From Nakamurella flava (GTDB lineage Bacteria; Actinomycetota; Actinomycetes; Mycobacteriales; Nakamurellaceae), in NCBI RefSeq assembly GCF_005298075.1, contig NZ_SZZH01000007.1, positions 62,001 through 126,000 on the forward strand: 64,000 nucleotides of DNA. Reading direction: 5' to 3'. Position 1 is the first letter of the stretch. Each line of letters begins with the position of its first letter. The translations under genes and the position numbers were made by a program. This document shows positions 25,101-32,921 of the stretch, piece by piece. A model generated the notes under the pieces. The model was not told the DNA's origin and ran no database searches. It saw only the letters and a list, made by a program, of their open reading frames with translations.

Positions 25101-25200
25101 GCGAGAACGTGGTCGCTGCCGCTGGAGCGCCCGGAGCGGTGATCGGAGACCCCCCTCGTCCTCGGACCGGCACGGATGGTCCAACGGTTCGCTGCGTCAC
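22186..25200 (-). CDS. SARP-family regulator with NB-ARC ATPase (AfsR-like)
   Basis: A 1004-aa regulator: OmpR-like winged helix (residues about 32-105, FSLLGPLQVGAPDG to SRLRRLLEP), bacterial transcriptional activator domain (to about 260, PLREALQARLMIALYRSGRQ), a linker, an NB-ARC P-loop ATPase with GRPGVGKS near residue 350 and LIVLDDA Walker B, and a long helical/TPR-like C-terminus. GTG 25200 is the proposed start; the ribosome site is weak, with a TACGAT -10 box at 25222-25227. SARPs activate secondary-metabolite clusters; the heptamer repeats at 21727 and 25254 are likely targets. Confidence 0.9.
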   Translation of the reverse strand: MTQRTVGPSVPVRGRGGSPITAPGAPAAATTFSLLGPLQVGAPDGEIRVPPGRQQIVLAALALSINRVVSTDHLIETVWGGDPPDTARTQIQICLSRLRRLLEPTGARVVTQSPGYRLDAPADGIDVRRFETQVRTAERLIMEGQDAEAADLLRAADAWWRGPALAGIDSDALRGTATRLEEERISAVETRLRIELALGRHDRLVPEITALVQAHPLREALQARLMIALYRSGRQTEALEVYRTARRRLADDLGLEPGPELRAAEQAVLTGSAALTGTPDDQHITGAAVPGAVTEPAPADQGEDRTPGPADRGGSGPTAFQLPTATADFVGREETIAATRGALLDRVDSVGVAVLLGRPGVGKSATAVEVAHQLADTHFPDGQLYCDLRATQQAPVAPAEVLRRFLRALGVPNPVVPVDEDERAAMFRGLLADRRVLIVLDDAATESQVLPLLPGSAGCGVLVTSRARLTGLPGSSCIELDVLTVPTALRLLAQTLGRDRVDNEPEAALALAHATGRLPLALRIVAARLNARTHWPLAGLVNRLADERRRLDELSHGDLTLRAGMALAYDGFDPTAARTFALLGLLEGPTIPAWAAAALVDDDRPFPSDLTEPLVDVHLLDVVGVDAAGETVHRFQELVRVFAREKLAELTTDADRRAAVERFCGGWLTLLAEANRRLLGGDHLQIAGPARRWDPPARFVEQLLADPVAWLESERNALRPVVEIAVRYGLVDHCWELVVRSAILLERRGYLSDLADLHDLAAPVVQDAGNRLGMAALVEVANSGLRDRYDTGTRRRQLTAALRDLEELGHREGQALVRRELAHLMFGELTTADATGASAAERMADERAAFELCAQALADFAAEGDRAGQWRTLMLQGRERVRRGDHDGGRADLRRALELADGTGDRRAIAQVLRAVGLAELADGLADSAADRLTAALDHVVALRDPLGEAIILQELGVVRVRQGRSADAVPLWRRSRDRFGEVRQDSARARVEAQLAALAPATD

Positions 25201-25253
25201 CGGCGGTGGCCGGCCGTCCCCATCGTAGGCGGGCCGCCGGCCGGCCCGGGGGG

Positions 25254-25282
25254 CGATAGGACGCCGATAGGTCGTCGATGGC
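25254..25282. promoter_or_regulatory. SARP-type heptamer direct repeats (three copies)
   Basis: CGATAGG at 25254 and 25265 and the variant CGATGGC at 25276, exactly 11 bp apart, in the divergent region between the SARP gene and the XRE/ABC operon. This matches the 7+4 spacing of SARP sites and suggests autoregulation and control of the transporter operon. Confidence 0.68.
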
Positions 25283-25379
25283 GGCCGGCGACAGCCTGGT
25301 CCCATCGACCCGACGTCACCCCGACATCGGGACCGGCAGGACGGCCGCACACCACGGCCCGACCGCGTGGGAGGGTTCC

Positions 25380-26798
25380 ATGTCCGCACCGTCGATGACG
25401 GCGAACCGGCCGGCCGCGCCGTCCCCGGAACCGGGGGCCGCCGGCCGGCTCCGGGTGGTCCGCACGCTGGGCGACGTGATCGCCCGGCACCGGCGCCGGC
25501 GAGGTCTGACCCAGCAGGAGCTGGCCGACTTCTCGACGGTCAGCATCCGCGCCATCCGCGATCTGGAGCACGGGGTGACGCTGACCCCCCGCCCGGACAC
25601 CGTCCGGCTGCTGGCCGAGACCCTGCGGCTGGGCCGGTCCGACCGCGCCGAACTGCAGGAGCTGGCCGGTGTCCGGTCGCCGGCGACCGCCGCCCCATCC
25701 CGCGGCTCCGGGACCGACGTCGACGGTCGCGTCGGCGCCGCGCCGGTCGTCGGCCGGGAGGCGGAACTGGCGGCGATGCGGAACTGGTGGGACGACCCCG
25801 ACCCGCGGCGTCCGGCCGTGCTCACCGTGCTGGGCCTGCCCGGGACGGGGAAGACCGCCCTGGTCCGGGCCGTCGCGACCGAGCGGGCGGCCGCCGGTCT
25901 GTGCGTGGTGTGGCCGGGGTCCGGTCCCCGTCGCGATCCGGCGACCCGGTTGGCGGAGGCCGCGGCCGCGGAGCTGTCGACCGCGCCGGGAGCGGAGTCG
26001 AGCGGCGCCGGGGTCCGGTGGGCCGAACGCATGGGCACGCTGCCGACGGTGCTCGTGCTCGACGATCCGCCGCGGGCTCCCCGGGCCGACGTGCTGGACC
26101 GGATGGTGGCCGCCGCCCCGGGGCTGCGCATCGTGGTGACCACCGACCGGCCGGGGCGGGCGGCGGGCGAGTGTCTAGCCCTGGCCGGCCTGAGGACCGA
26201 ACGCCCCGGACCGGACGTCGTCGACGCGTTCGCGCTGTTGCGGAGCCCCGCCGCCGGGGCGCCCGTACGCCGCGGGTCGTCCCCGGCGGTGCAGGTGCTG
26301 ACCACGGGCCAGGGGGGCTGGAGTGCTACCGACCGTGCCGATCTGGACGACATCGCCCGGGCGGTCGACGGGAGTCCGGCGGTGCTGCGGGCGGCCGGCG
26401 CCCTGGTCGAGCTGTACGGCCCCCGCACCGTCCGGGACGCCCTGGCCCGGGACCTGGTGGGCACGCTCCGAGCGGGAGCGGGCGACCGGCTGGGCGACCT
26501 GGTCCAGCGGACGGCCGAGCTGATCGACGACCTGTCGGTCGACGCCCGCGACCTGCTGGAACGGTGGGTCGGGACGCCGGCGGCCGTCGAGGCCACGGTG
26601 GCCGGGATGGGGGCGATCACCGGACTGGACCTGTGGGAGTGCGGCCGCCGCTTCGACGAGCTGCGACAGGCCGCCCTGCTGCTCCGTGTCGGCCCCGGCC
26701 GGTTCCGGCTGCCCGCCCTGATCCGCGCCCTGGTCCGGGAGCCCGTCCGGGACCGCGCACCTGCCACCGCCACCCACCGACCGGGAGGATCACGATGA
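25380..26798 (+). CDS. XRE-type HTH regulator with P-loop ATPase domain
   Basis: A 472-aa protein: HTH_3-type helix-turn-helix at residues 30-90 (LGDVIARHRRRRGLTQQELA, SIRAIRDLEHG), then an NB-ARC/STAND-like ATPase with GLPGTGKT near residue 152 and LVLDDPPR as Walker B. It lacks the long TPR tail of larger homologues. GGGAGGG precedes the ATG. It overlaps the ABC ATPase gene by ATGA, so it probably regulates that transporter. STAND regulators usually switch on nucleotide and ligand binding. Confidence 0.85.
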   Translation: MSAPSMTANRPAAPSPEPGAAGRLRVVRTLGDVIARHRRRRGLTQQELADFSTVSIRAIRDLEHGVTLTPRPDTVRLLAETLRLGRSDRAELQELAGVRSPATAAPSRGSGTDVDGRVGAAPVVGREAELAAMRNWWDDPDPRRPAVLTVLGLPGTGKTALVRAVATERAAAGLCVVWPGSGPRRDPATRLAEAAAAELSTAPGAESSGAGVRWAERMGTLPTVLVLDDPPRAPRADVLDRMVAAAPGLRIVVTTDRPGRAAGECLALAGLRTERPGPDVVDAFALLRSPAAGAPVRRGSSPAVQVLTTGQGGWSATDRADLDDIARAVDGSPAVLRAAGALVELYGPRTVRDALARDLVGTLRAGAGDRLGDLVQRTAELIDDLSVDARDLLERWVGTPAAVEATVAGMGAITGLDLWECGRRFDELRQAALLLRVGPGRFRLPALIRALVREPVRDRAPATATHRPGGSR

Positions 26799-27766
26799 CC
26801 GCATCACCCGTCCCCGCCGCCTTCGTCGCACCGGCCGGAACACCGCCGGCCGAGCCCGTGGTGCAGACCCGGGGCCTGCGCCTGAACTACGGCTCGACGA
26901 GCGTGCTGGCCGGAATCGACCTGACCATCGGCGCCGGTAAGATCGTCGCGCTCCTCGGCCCGAACGGGGCCGGCAAGTCGTCGACCATCGAGGTGCTGGA
27001 GGGGTTCCGGCTGCCGTCCGCCGGGTCGGTCCGGGTGCTGGGGCAGGACCCGGCTCGCGCCGACGACGGCTGGCGTTCCCGGGTGGGGATCGTGCTGCAG
27101 TCCTGGCAGGACCACGGCCGGTGGACGGCCCGGGAACTGCTCACCCACACCGCCCGGCACTTCGCCGCGGCCCGCCCGCGGTCGCCCCGGCCGGACGTGA
27201 CGGCGGTGCTGGCGCGGGTCGGGCTGACCGACAAGGCCGACAGTCAGTTGCGCACGCTGTCCGGGGGGCAGCGTCGCCGGATCGACGTCGCCATCGGAGT
27301 GCTGGGCGATCCCGAGTTGCTGTTCCTGGACGAGCCCACCGCCGGGCTGGATCCTCAGGCGCGCCGCGACTTCCACACCCTGCTACGCGAGCAGGTCCGC
27401 GGCCGGTCCACCACCGTGCTGCTGACCACCCACGATCTGGACGAGGCCGAAGCGCTGGCCGACCGGGTGCTCATCCTGGCCGGCGGGCGGATCGTGGCCG
27501 ACGGTGCGCCCGCCCAGCTGGGCACCGGCTCGGTCGTCCGCTGGGTGCAGGACGGGCAGCCGCGGCGGGCCGAACTGCCGGCCGGCGCGGACACCACGGC
27601 CTTCCTCCGGGATCTGGTCGGCGATCCACGGCAGGCCATCACCGACGTGCAGGTCGGCGGGAGCCGGCTGGAGGAGATCTACCTGGCCGCCGTGGGCGCG
27701 GCCGCGCCCACGGACCCGACCACCATGACGACCACGGACACCACCGGAAGCGGAGGACGACGATGA
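26795..27766 (+). CDS. ABC transporter ATP-binding protein
   Basis: A 323-aa ABC-2-type ATPase: Walker A GPNGAGKSS, Q-loop LQSWQDH, signature LSGGQ, Walker B LLFLDEPTAGLD and H-loop TTHDLDEA. The C-terminal extension (RWVQDGQPRRAEL onward) is typical of drug/peptide exporters of the CcmA/DrrA class. Coupled at both ends by ATGA overlaps. With its permease it may give self-protection against the lanthipeptide or export another product. Confidence 0.92.
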   Translation: MTASPVPAAFVAPAGTPPAEPVVQTRGLRLNYGSTSVLAGIDLTIGAGKIVALLGPNGAGKSSTIEVLEGFRLPSAGSVRVLGQDPARADDGWRSRVGIVLQSWQDHGRWTARELLTHTARHFAAARPRSPRPDVTAVLARVGLTDKADSQLRTLSGGQRRRIDVAIGVLGDPELLFLDEPTAGLDPQARRDFHTLLREQVRGRSTTVLLTTHDLDEAEALADRVLILAGGRIVADGAPAQLGTGSVVRWVQDGQPRRAELPAGADTTAFLRDLVGDPRQAITDVQVGGSRLEEIYLAAVGAAAPTDPTTMTTTDTTGSGGRR

Positions 27767-28668
27767 GCACGACGACGGACGTTCCGGCCCGGAGCGCCAC
27801 CCCTGGCGTGGCCGGGTTGGCGCGGTGGCGGGCGATCACGGCCATCGGGATCTCCCGCGGCTGGCTCGAGTACCTGCGGTCGTTCGCCAACCGGCAGGAC
27901 GCCCTCAACTACTTCGGCATCAGCGGTCTCTTCCTCGTCGCCGCCTACGCGCTGCGGGACTCCCGGGTGCCGGGCACCGACATCGGTTTCGGCTCGGTGT
28001 TCGTCGCCGGGGTGATCGGGTTCGTGGTGGCGATGGGCGGGATCGTCACCGTCGCGCAGGTGCTGTCGGCCGAACGGGAGGACGGCACTCTGCTGCGGGC
28101 GAAGGCCCTGCCGCTGGGCATCCCGTCCTACCTGGTGGCCAAGGGTGTGCACACGCTGTTGATCACCCTGACCAACGTGGCGATCATCTTGGTGCCGTCG
28201 CTGCTGCTGTTCGACTCGGTCGGGCTGCGGGACGTGGCCGCCGGGGCGACGCTGTTGGCCGTCGTGCTGGCCGGCCTGCTCGCCACGGTGCCGATCGGGG
28301 CGGTGCTGGGGGCCTCGATCACCAGCTCACGGGCGGCCACCGGGATCATGATGATCCCGATCATGGCCATCAGCCTGGTGTCCGGCTTCTTCAGCCCCAT
28401 CGCAGCGATGCCGGAGTGGGCGCAGTGGATCGCGCAGGTCTTCCCGGTCTACTGGGTGGGTCTGGGCACACGCTCGGCGCTGCTGCCGGACAGCATGCTC
28501 GGCGCGGAACTCGATCAGTCGTGGCGCCCGTTGGAGATGTACGGGGTGCTCGGCGTCTGGGCCGTGATCGGTCTGGTGCTCGCCCCGCTGTGCTTGCGGC
28601 GGATGGCCCGCCGGCAGTCCGGCTCGCGCCTGGCGCAGGACCGCGAACGCGTCCTGAACAACACCTGA
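27763..28668 (+). CDS. ABC-2 type permease
   Basis: A 301-aa membrane protein with six predicted transmembrane segments between residues 50 and 285 (e.g. VFVAGVIGFVVAMGGIVTV, VAIILVPSLLLF, IPIMAISLVSGFFSPI). The conserved EREDGTLLRAKALPL loop before the second helix is the ABC-2 signature. It pairs with the preceding ATPase as a DrrAB-like exporter or lantibiotic-immunity-type transporter. Confidence 0.9.
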   Translation: MSTTTDVPARSATPGVAGLARWRAITAIGISRGWLEYLRSFANRQDALNYFGISGLFLVAAYALRDSRVPGTDIGFGSVFVAGVIGFVVAMGGIVTVAQVLSAEREDGTLLRAKALPLGIPSYLVAKGVHTLLITLTNVAIILVPSLLLFDSVGLRDVAAGATLLAVVLAGLLATVPIGAVLGASITSSRAATGIMMIPIMAISLVSGFFSPIAAMPEWAQWIAQVFPVYWVGLGTRSALLPDSMLGAELDQSWRPLEMYGVLGVWAVIGLVLAPLCLRRMARRQSGSRLAQDRERVLNNT

Positions 28669-28714
28669 TCCACCCCGAACAACCGGTTCCACCCCGAACG
28701 AAGGAGTGAGAGTC

Positions 28715-28894
28715 ATGGAGATCGTCCTGATCATCGCCGTCACGCTGGCCCTGCTGGCCGGGATCACCGCCTATGAGGCTCGCCGGCGTCAGCAGCGAAC
28801 GGTCCGCGGTGACGGATCTGCCGCCGCGGTGGGTGGCGGCCACGGCGACGGGGGCGGCGGCAGCGCGGACGGCGGCGGGGGCGGCGACTCCTGA
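28715..28894 (+). CDS. Tiny membrane protein with Gly/Asp-rich tail
   Basis: A 59-aa protein: residues 2-20 form one membrane helix (EIVLIIAVTLALLAGITAY), residues 21-34 are basic, and the last 25 are a Gly-rich tail with His, Asp and Ser (GGGHGDGGGG). An AAGGAG site precedes ATG 28715. It lies 46 nt after the ABC-2 permease, so it may belong to that operon as a small accessory or immunity factor. Family not recognised; composition could also be of a holin-like or bacteriocin-like peptide. Confidence 0.6.
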   Translation: MEIVLIIAVTLALLAGITAYEARRRQQRTVRGDGSAAAVGGGHGDGGGGSADGGGGGDS

Positions 28895-28927
28895 GCCGAG
28901 GGGTCGGGTCGCTCGTAGTCTGAGCCG

Positions 28928-29806
28928 GTGACCGGCTCTCCCACGGATCACCTGGACACCGCCGAACCCGCCGGGTCGGCGGTGCAGGTGCCCCGTCGGC
29001 CGCCGCCGGACCTGCGCCCGTGGGTGCGCGAGTACGTCGGCTACCGGATGACGGGTTTCCCGTCCGGGACGCATCTGGGCCTGCCGTCGCCGGACCTGAC
29101 CGTGGTGCTGCCGTTGGACGGGCCGCTGGAGTTCCTGCAGATGGCCGACCCAGGCCAGTCGCCGGGTTTCCTCGGTGAGACGGCCAGCGGGCTGACCGAC
29201 CGGCCGGTCGTCATGCGGCACCCCGGCCACCAGGAAGGCGTGCAGCTCGCGCTCACCCCGGCCGGCTGCCGGGCCCTGCTGGGTCGGCCGACGGCGGTGC
29301 TGGGGGCGTCCGTCGTCCCGCTGGGTGCCGTGTTGCCCGGGGCGGATGAGCTGATGGGCCGGCTGGCCGAGACACCCACGTGGGCGGGTCGTTTCGCAGC
29401 CGTCGACGAGGTGTTGCGTCGCGCGGTGCGGTGGTCGTACCGGCCGATGTCGACGCCGCTGGCGACCGCGTTCGCGCTGCTGACGTCGTCGTCGGGTTGG
29501 TCGGTGCAGTGCGTGGCTGCCGAGATCGGCTGGTCGCGGCGGCATCTCTCGGGCCGGTTCGCGGCCGAGTTCAGCATCTCGCCCGGTGACGCCGGGCGCA
29601 TCGCCCGCTTCGACCGGTCGCGCCGGTTGATCCGCACCGGAACCCGGACGCTGGCGGAGGTCGCGGCGGACGCCGGCTACTACGACCAGGCCCACCTGGC
29701 GCGGGAGTGGCGGCGGCTGGCCGGGCGGGCCCCGTCGGTGTGGCAGCGGGAGGAACTGTTCCCCATCGTCCAAGCCGCGGCGGCGGTCGACGGCCACGAT
29801 GGCTGA
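28928..29806 (+). CDS. AraC-family transcriptional regulator
   Basis: A 292-aa regulator with C-terminal double HTH: CVAAEIGWSRRHLSGRFAAEF and LAEVAADAGYYDQAHLAREWRRLAGRAPS (second HTH with the conserved GYxDQxHxxREF pattern). The N-terminal domain (PDLRPWVREYVGYRM) matches the DUF6597/AraC subgroup. GTG 28928 follows TAGTCT by 6 nt, so the transcript looks leaderless. It overlaps the next VOC gene by 8 nt and may control it. Confidence 0.88.
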   Translation: MTGSPTDHLDTAEPAGSAVQVPRRPPPDLRPWVREYVGYRMTGFPSGTHLGLPSPDLTVVLPLDGPLEFLQMADPGQSPGFLGETASGLTDRPVVMRHPGHQEGVQLALTPAGCRALLGRPTAVLGASVVPLGAVLPGADELMGRLAETPTWAGRFAAVDEVLRRAVRWSYRPMSTPLATAFALLTSSSGWSVQCVAAEIGWSRRHLSGRFAAEFSISPGDAGRIARFDRSRRLIRTGTRTLAEVAADAGYYDQAHLAREWRRLAGRAPSVWQREELFPIVQAAAAVDGHDG

Positions 29807-30203
29807 CATGACGGAGAACGCGATCACAGGGGTCTGGCCGTGTCTGCGCTACCGGGATGCACCGGCGGCACTCGACTTCCTCACCGGGGTACTGGGTTTC
29901 ATCCAGGCCGCCCGGTACGGGGAGGGGGATCGGATCGATCACGCCGAGATCCGCTGGCCGGCCGGCGGCGGGGTCATGCTGGGGAGTGAGAAGCCCGGCG
30001 ACGACATGGTCCCGGTGGCCGTGGGGACGGTCTACCTGGTGGTGCCGGGGGAGCCGGAGATCACCGCCCTCTATGAGCGGGTGCAGGCGGCGGGGGCGCG
30101 GATCGTGCGGCCGCTGGAACGCCCGGACTACGGCGGCGCCGAGTTCGCGCTGGCCGACCCGGAGGGCGTCGTGTGGTCAGTCGGGATCTACGCCGGGGAG
30201 TGA
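29799..30203 (+). CDS. VOC/glyoxalase-fold protein
   Basis: A 134-aa single-domain VOC protein (CLRYRDAPAALDFLTGVLGF start, EFALADPEGVVWSVG end), closest in style to glyoxalase/bleomycin-resistance/extradiol dioxygenase-like YER-type proteins. It overlaps the AraC gene, suggesting a regulator-enzyme pair. An internal ATG at 29808 is an alternative start. Substrate unknown. Confidence 0.85.
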   Translation: MADMTENAITGVWPCLRYRDAPAALDFLTGVLGFIQAARYGEGDRIDHAEIRWPAGGGVMLGSEKPGDDMVPVAVGTVYLVVPGEPEITALYERVQAAGARIVRPLERPDYGGAEFALADPEGVVWSVGIYAGE

Positions 30204-30227
30204 GCCCGGCCGGGTACATCCAGCCGA

Positions 30228-30265
30228 CAGCCCGGGCTCCCGACGGGGTTCGGGAGCCCGGGCTG
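30228..30265. terminator. Bidirectional hairpin terminator
   Basis: A perfect 16-bp inverted repeat (30228-30243 with 30250-30265) with a 6-nt loop between the convergent VOC gene and the small minus-strand gene. Confidence 0.85.
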
Positions 30266-30286
30266 CGGTGGTGCCGGCCGCGATGG

Positions 30287-30511
30287 TCAGCGGCCGGCGA
30301 CCTGCTCGACGACCATCTGCGTCGGGTAGACCCGCTGCTCACGGTCGCCGTCGCGCTCGAAGGTGATGCGGGTCAGCGGGATCCCGGCGAGGGCCGCGGT
30401 GGCGGCGCGGGGGGCGGCGATGCGCTCGACCCGCTGCAGGGCGACGGTCTCGTCGTCGATGCGGATGAACGCGCCGGTGGCCAGGGCGCCGAGGTCGGTA
30501 TGGGTGGTCAT
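30287..30511 (-). CDS. Small hypothetical protein
   Basis: A 74-aa soluble protein (GAFIRIDDETVALQRVERI, ITFERDGDREQRVYP) predicted to form a small beta sheet. ATG 30511 with GGAGACACC upstream is preferred over ATG 30538, which is a repeat of the same Met-Thr-Thr start without a site. It is 80 nt downstream of the MFS gene on the same strand. No family recognised. Confidence 0.6.
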   Translation of the reverse strand: MTTHTDLGALATGAFIRIDDETVALQRVERIAAPRAATAALAGIPLTRITFERDGDREQRVYPTQMVVEQVAGR

Positions 30512-30591
30512 GGTGGTGTCTCCGGTCGTGGTGCTCATGTGGGTAGGACGTGTCGTGGGGCGGGGGCGTTGAGCCGGGGTGACCTGGCTCA

Positions 30592-32154
30592 TCAGTGCTC
30601 GACCCGTTCAGGTGAGCCGACGCCGCGCAGGGTCGCCCACACCAGTGCGGCGGCGGCCACCATCAGGGCGGCACCGATGATCGACGTGGTGGTGACACCA
30701 CTGTCGAACGCCGACTGGGCCGACGTCAGCAGCGCCTGACCGCTGGCCGCGGGTAGCTCAGCAGCGACAGCGGTTGCCCCGCCGAGGGTCTCGCTGGCCG
30801 TTGCGGCCTGCTCGGCCGACAGTCCCTGCGGCAGTTGCACGTTCGCGGCGTACTGCGCGGTGAGGATGCCGCCCAGCAGGGCGGTGCCGAGGACGGCCCC
30901 CACCTCGTAGGCGGTCTCGGAGATTGCCGAGGCGGCGCCGGCCTTGGCGGCCGGAGCGCTGGAGACGATGACGTCGTTGGACAGCGTCTCCGCGACGCCG
31001 ATCCCCAGGGACAGGATGACGAACGCGGCGGCCAGGCCGGCGGCGCCGTGGCTGTGGGCGACCAGGAGGATCGCGACGTAGCCGAGCGAGCTGAGCAGCA
31101 GGGCGCCGGCGATCAGCAGCCGGGCCCCGACCCGCCTGACCAGCGGGACGACGGCCAGGCCGGCGATGATCGTCACGGCCAGGCCGGGGACCAGCACGAG
31201 GCCGGCCTGCATCGGGCTGAGTCCGGTGACCAGCTGCAGGTGCTGGGACACGAAGAACAGGAACCCGACGAGCGAAAAGATGCTGAGCAGGTTGGCCAGC
31301 ACCGACCCGGTGAAGGCGCCGTTGCGGAACAGGCGGACGTCGAGCATCGGGGTGTTGCGGCGCAACTGCCGACGGACGAACAGGGTGCCGGCGGCCAGGC
31401 CGAGTAGGGCGAGCAGGCCGGTCGGCAGGGTCAGGCCCTCCTTGGCCACGCTCTTGATGGCGTAGACCAGCGGAGCCAGCGTCAGCAGGGACAGGCCGAT
31501 GCTGACGACGTCGACCGGACCCGGCGACGGGTCGCGGCTCTCGGGGATGAACAGCGGGCCGAGGACGAGCAGCAGGGCGAGGGCGGGCACGGCCATGAGG
31601 AAGACCGAGCCCCACCAGAAGTGCTCGAGCAGGAACCCGCCGACGACCGGGCCGAGCGCGGCGCCACCGGCGAAGGCGGCGGCCCAGATGGCGATGGCCA
31701 GCCGACGCTGCTGACGGTCGGTGAAGATGTTGCGCAGCAACGAGAGCGTGGACGGCATCAGCATCGCGCCGAAGAAGCCGAGCCCGGCGCGGGCGGCGAT
31801 CAGCGCCTCGGCGGTCGGGGCGTAGGCGGCGACGGTGGACATCGCGGCGAACCCGACCGCGCCGATGAGCAGCAGGCGGCGCCGGCCGATGCGGTCGGCG
31901 AGGCTACCCATCGAGACGAGCAGGCCGGCCAGCATCAGCGAGTAGATGTCGATCGTCCACAGCAGCTGGGTGCCGGTCGGGGTGAGATCGGCCGAGATGG
32001 CGGGCAGCGCGAAGCTCAGGACGGTGGCGTCGACGGCGACGAGCAGCACCGGGAGCATCAGGACGGCGAGGGCGATCCAGTCGCGCGGAGTCGCACGACG
32101 ATCGGCGCCGGGGGCGGTCACTTCGGACCGCGGGGCGGTCGTCAGGGAGGACAT
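30592..32154 (-). CDS. DHA2-type MFS multidrug efflux pump
   Basis: A 520-aa protein with 14 predicted membrane segments, the DHA2 (QacA/Stp-like) layout. Motif A GSLADRIGRRRLLLIG follows helix 2, and motif C ALGPVVGGFLLEHFWW lies in helix 5; an acidic D in VAVDATVLSFALPAI of helix 1 is typical. It exports drugs by proton antiport. It is divergent from a TetR gene; its promoter overlaps a TetR-like operator (32204-32217). Confidence 0.93.
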   Translation of the reverse strand: MSSLTTAPRSEVTAPGADRRATPRDWIALAVLMLPVLLVAVDATVLSFALPAISADLTPTGTQLLWTIDIYSLMLAGLLVSMGSLADRIGRRRLLLIGAVGFAAMSTVAAYAPTAEALIAARAGLGFFGAMLMPSTLSLLRNIFTDRQQRRLAIAIWAAAFAGGAALGPVVGGFLLEHFWWGSVFLMAVPALALLLVLGPLFIPESRDPSPGPVDVVSIGLSLLTLAPLVYAIKSVAKEGLTLPTGLLALLGLAAGTLFVRRQLRRNTPMLDVRLFRNGAFTGSVLANLLSIFSLVGFLFFVSQHLQLVTGLSPMQAGLVLVPGLAVTIIAGLAVVPLVRRVGARLLIAGALLLSSLGYVAILLVAHSHGAAGLAAAFVILSLGIGVAETLSNDVIVSSAPAAKAGAASAISETAYEVGAVLGTALLGGILTAQYAANVQLPQGLSAEQAATASETLGGATAVAAELPAASGQALLTSAQSAFDSGVTTTSIIGAALMVAAAALVWATLRGVGSPERVEH

Positions 32155-32198
32155 CGGAATCTCTTTCGCAGGAGTGCCCGGATCGGGCTTGCCCCGTC

Positions 32199-32229
32199 AC
32201 TATACCGACCAGTTGGTGCAGTAACGCAA
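32199..32229 (-). promoter_or_regulatory. Promoter and TetR-like operator of the MFS gene
   Basis: On the minus strand a TTGCGT -35 (32224-32229) and a TATAGT -10 (32199-32204) frame a 19-nt spacer that contains the near-palindrome ACCGAC-CA-GTTGGT (32204-32217). A repressor bound there would block the pump promoter. Confidence 0.6.
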
Positions 32230-32256
32230 GAGGTGGTGACCGAAGTCGCCCATCCG

Positions 32257-32312
32257 GGGTCGGTAAAGCCTGCCGCTACCTGGCGTTGGGTAGCGGCAGG
32301 CTTGACCGACCC
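32257..32312. repeat. 56-bp inverted repeat between MFS and TetR genes
   Basis: Two 24-nt arms (32257-32280 and 32289-32312) pair over 23 of 24 positions with one A-G mismatch and an 8-nt loop. The arms are separate from the pump operator. Function unknown: cruciform operator, 5' RNA element of the TetR message or a mobile relic are possible. No target-site duplication is evident. Confidence 0.8.
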
Positions 32313-32360
32313 ACACGGCTGCGGCGGGGGTAACGGGTCCGGCCGGTCTACCGTTGTCCC

Positions 32361-32921
32361 GTGCCGCCGCCTCCCGCCGCCCGTGACAAGGTGCTCGACG
32401 CCTTCGAGCGGTTGCTAATCGAACGGGGCGAGCGGGAGACGACGCTAGATGCGGTGGCCCGGGAGGCCGGGGTCTCCAAGGGCGGGCTGATCTACCACTT
32501 CAATTCCCGGGACGCTTTGGTCGACGGGTTGCTGGAACGGTTGCAGGGCCTGGTCGAGCAGGACATCCGCGACATGACCGCTGCCCCTGGTGGCCCGGTC
32601 GCCTACTACCTGAGCACCTCCGCCAACCCGGCTGCCGCCGTGGATCGCACCCTGGTGGCGGCGACCCGGTTGCTGCAGCGTTCGCACACCCGGGTCGGGG
32701 ACGTCCTGGCCGCCGCCCAGCAGCGCTGGTACGACGCGGTCCTGGCCGCGGTGGGTGATCCCGCGGTGGCGCGACTCATCGTGCTGCTCGGTGACGGCAT
32801 GTATTACGAGTCGACGATGGCCGGTTCGGTGCTGCCGGCCCGGTCGGCGCGCAGCGAGGAGACGGTGCAGCAGATGCTGGGGCTGGTCGACCGGCTGCTG
32901 GACGGGGCGGGGGAGCGATGA
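32361..32921 (+). CDS. TetR-family repressor of the MFS pump
   Basis: A 186-aa regulator; HTH at residues 10-55 (LDAVAREAGVSKGGLIYHFNSRDALV). GTG 32361 follows TACCGT (32349-32354) by 6 nt, again a leaderless arrangement. The C-terminal domain is like the TetR_C_37/DesT-free drug-sensing group. It is divergent from the DHA2 pump and overlaps the DinB gene by ATGA. Confidence 0.88.
   Translation: MPPPPAARDKVLDAFERLLIERGERETTLDAVAREAGVSKGGLIYHFNSRDALVDGLLERLQGLVEQDIRDMTAAPGGPVAYYLSTSANPAAAVDRTLVAATRLLQRSHTRVGDVLAAAQQRWYDAVLAAVGDPAVARLIVLLGDGMYYESTMAGSVLPARSARSEETVQQMLGLVDRLLDGAGER

Noticed and set aside
10728-28894. Class I-IV lanthipeptide synthetase (LanB/C, LanM, LanKC, LanL)
   Set aside because: No gene of the needed size or with LanC zinc motifs exists in the region.
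32257-32312. Miniature inverted-repeat transposable element
   Set aside because: Arms are contiguous around an 8-nt loop with no interior sequence and no flanking target duplication.
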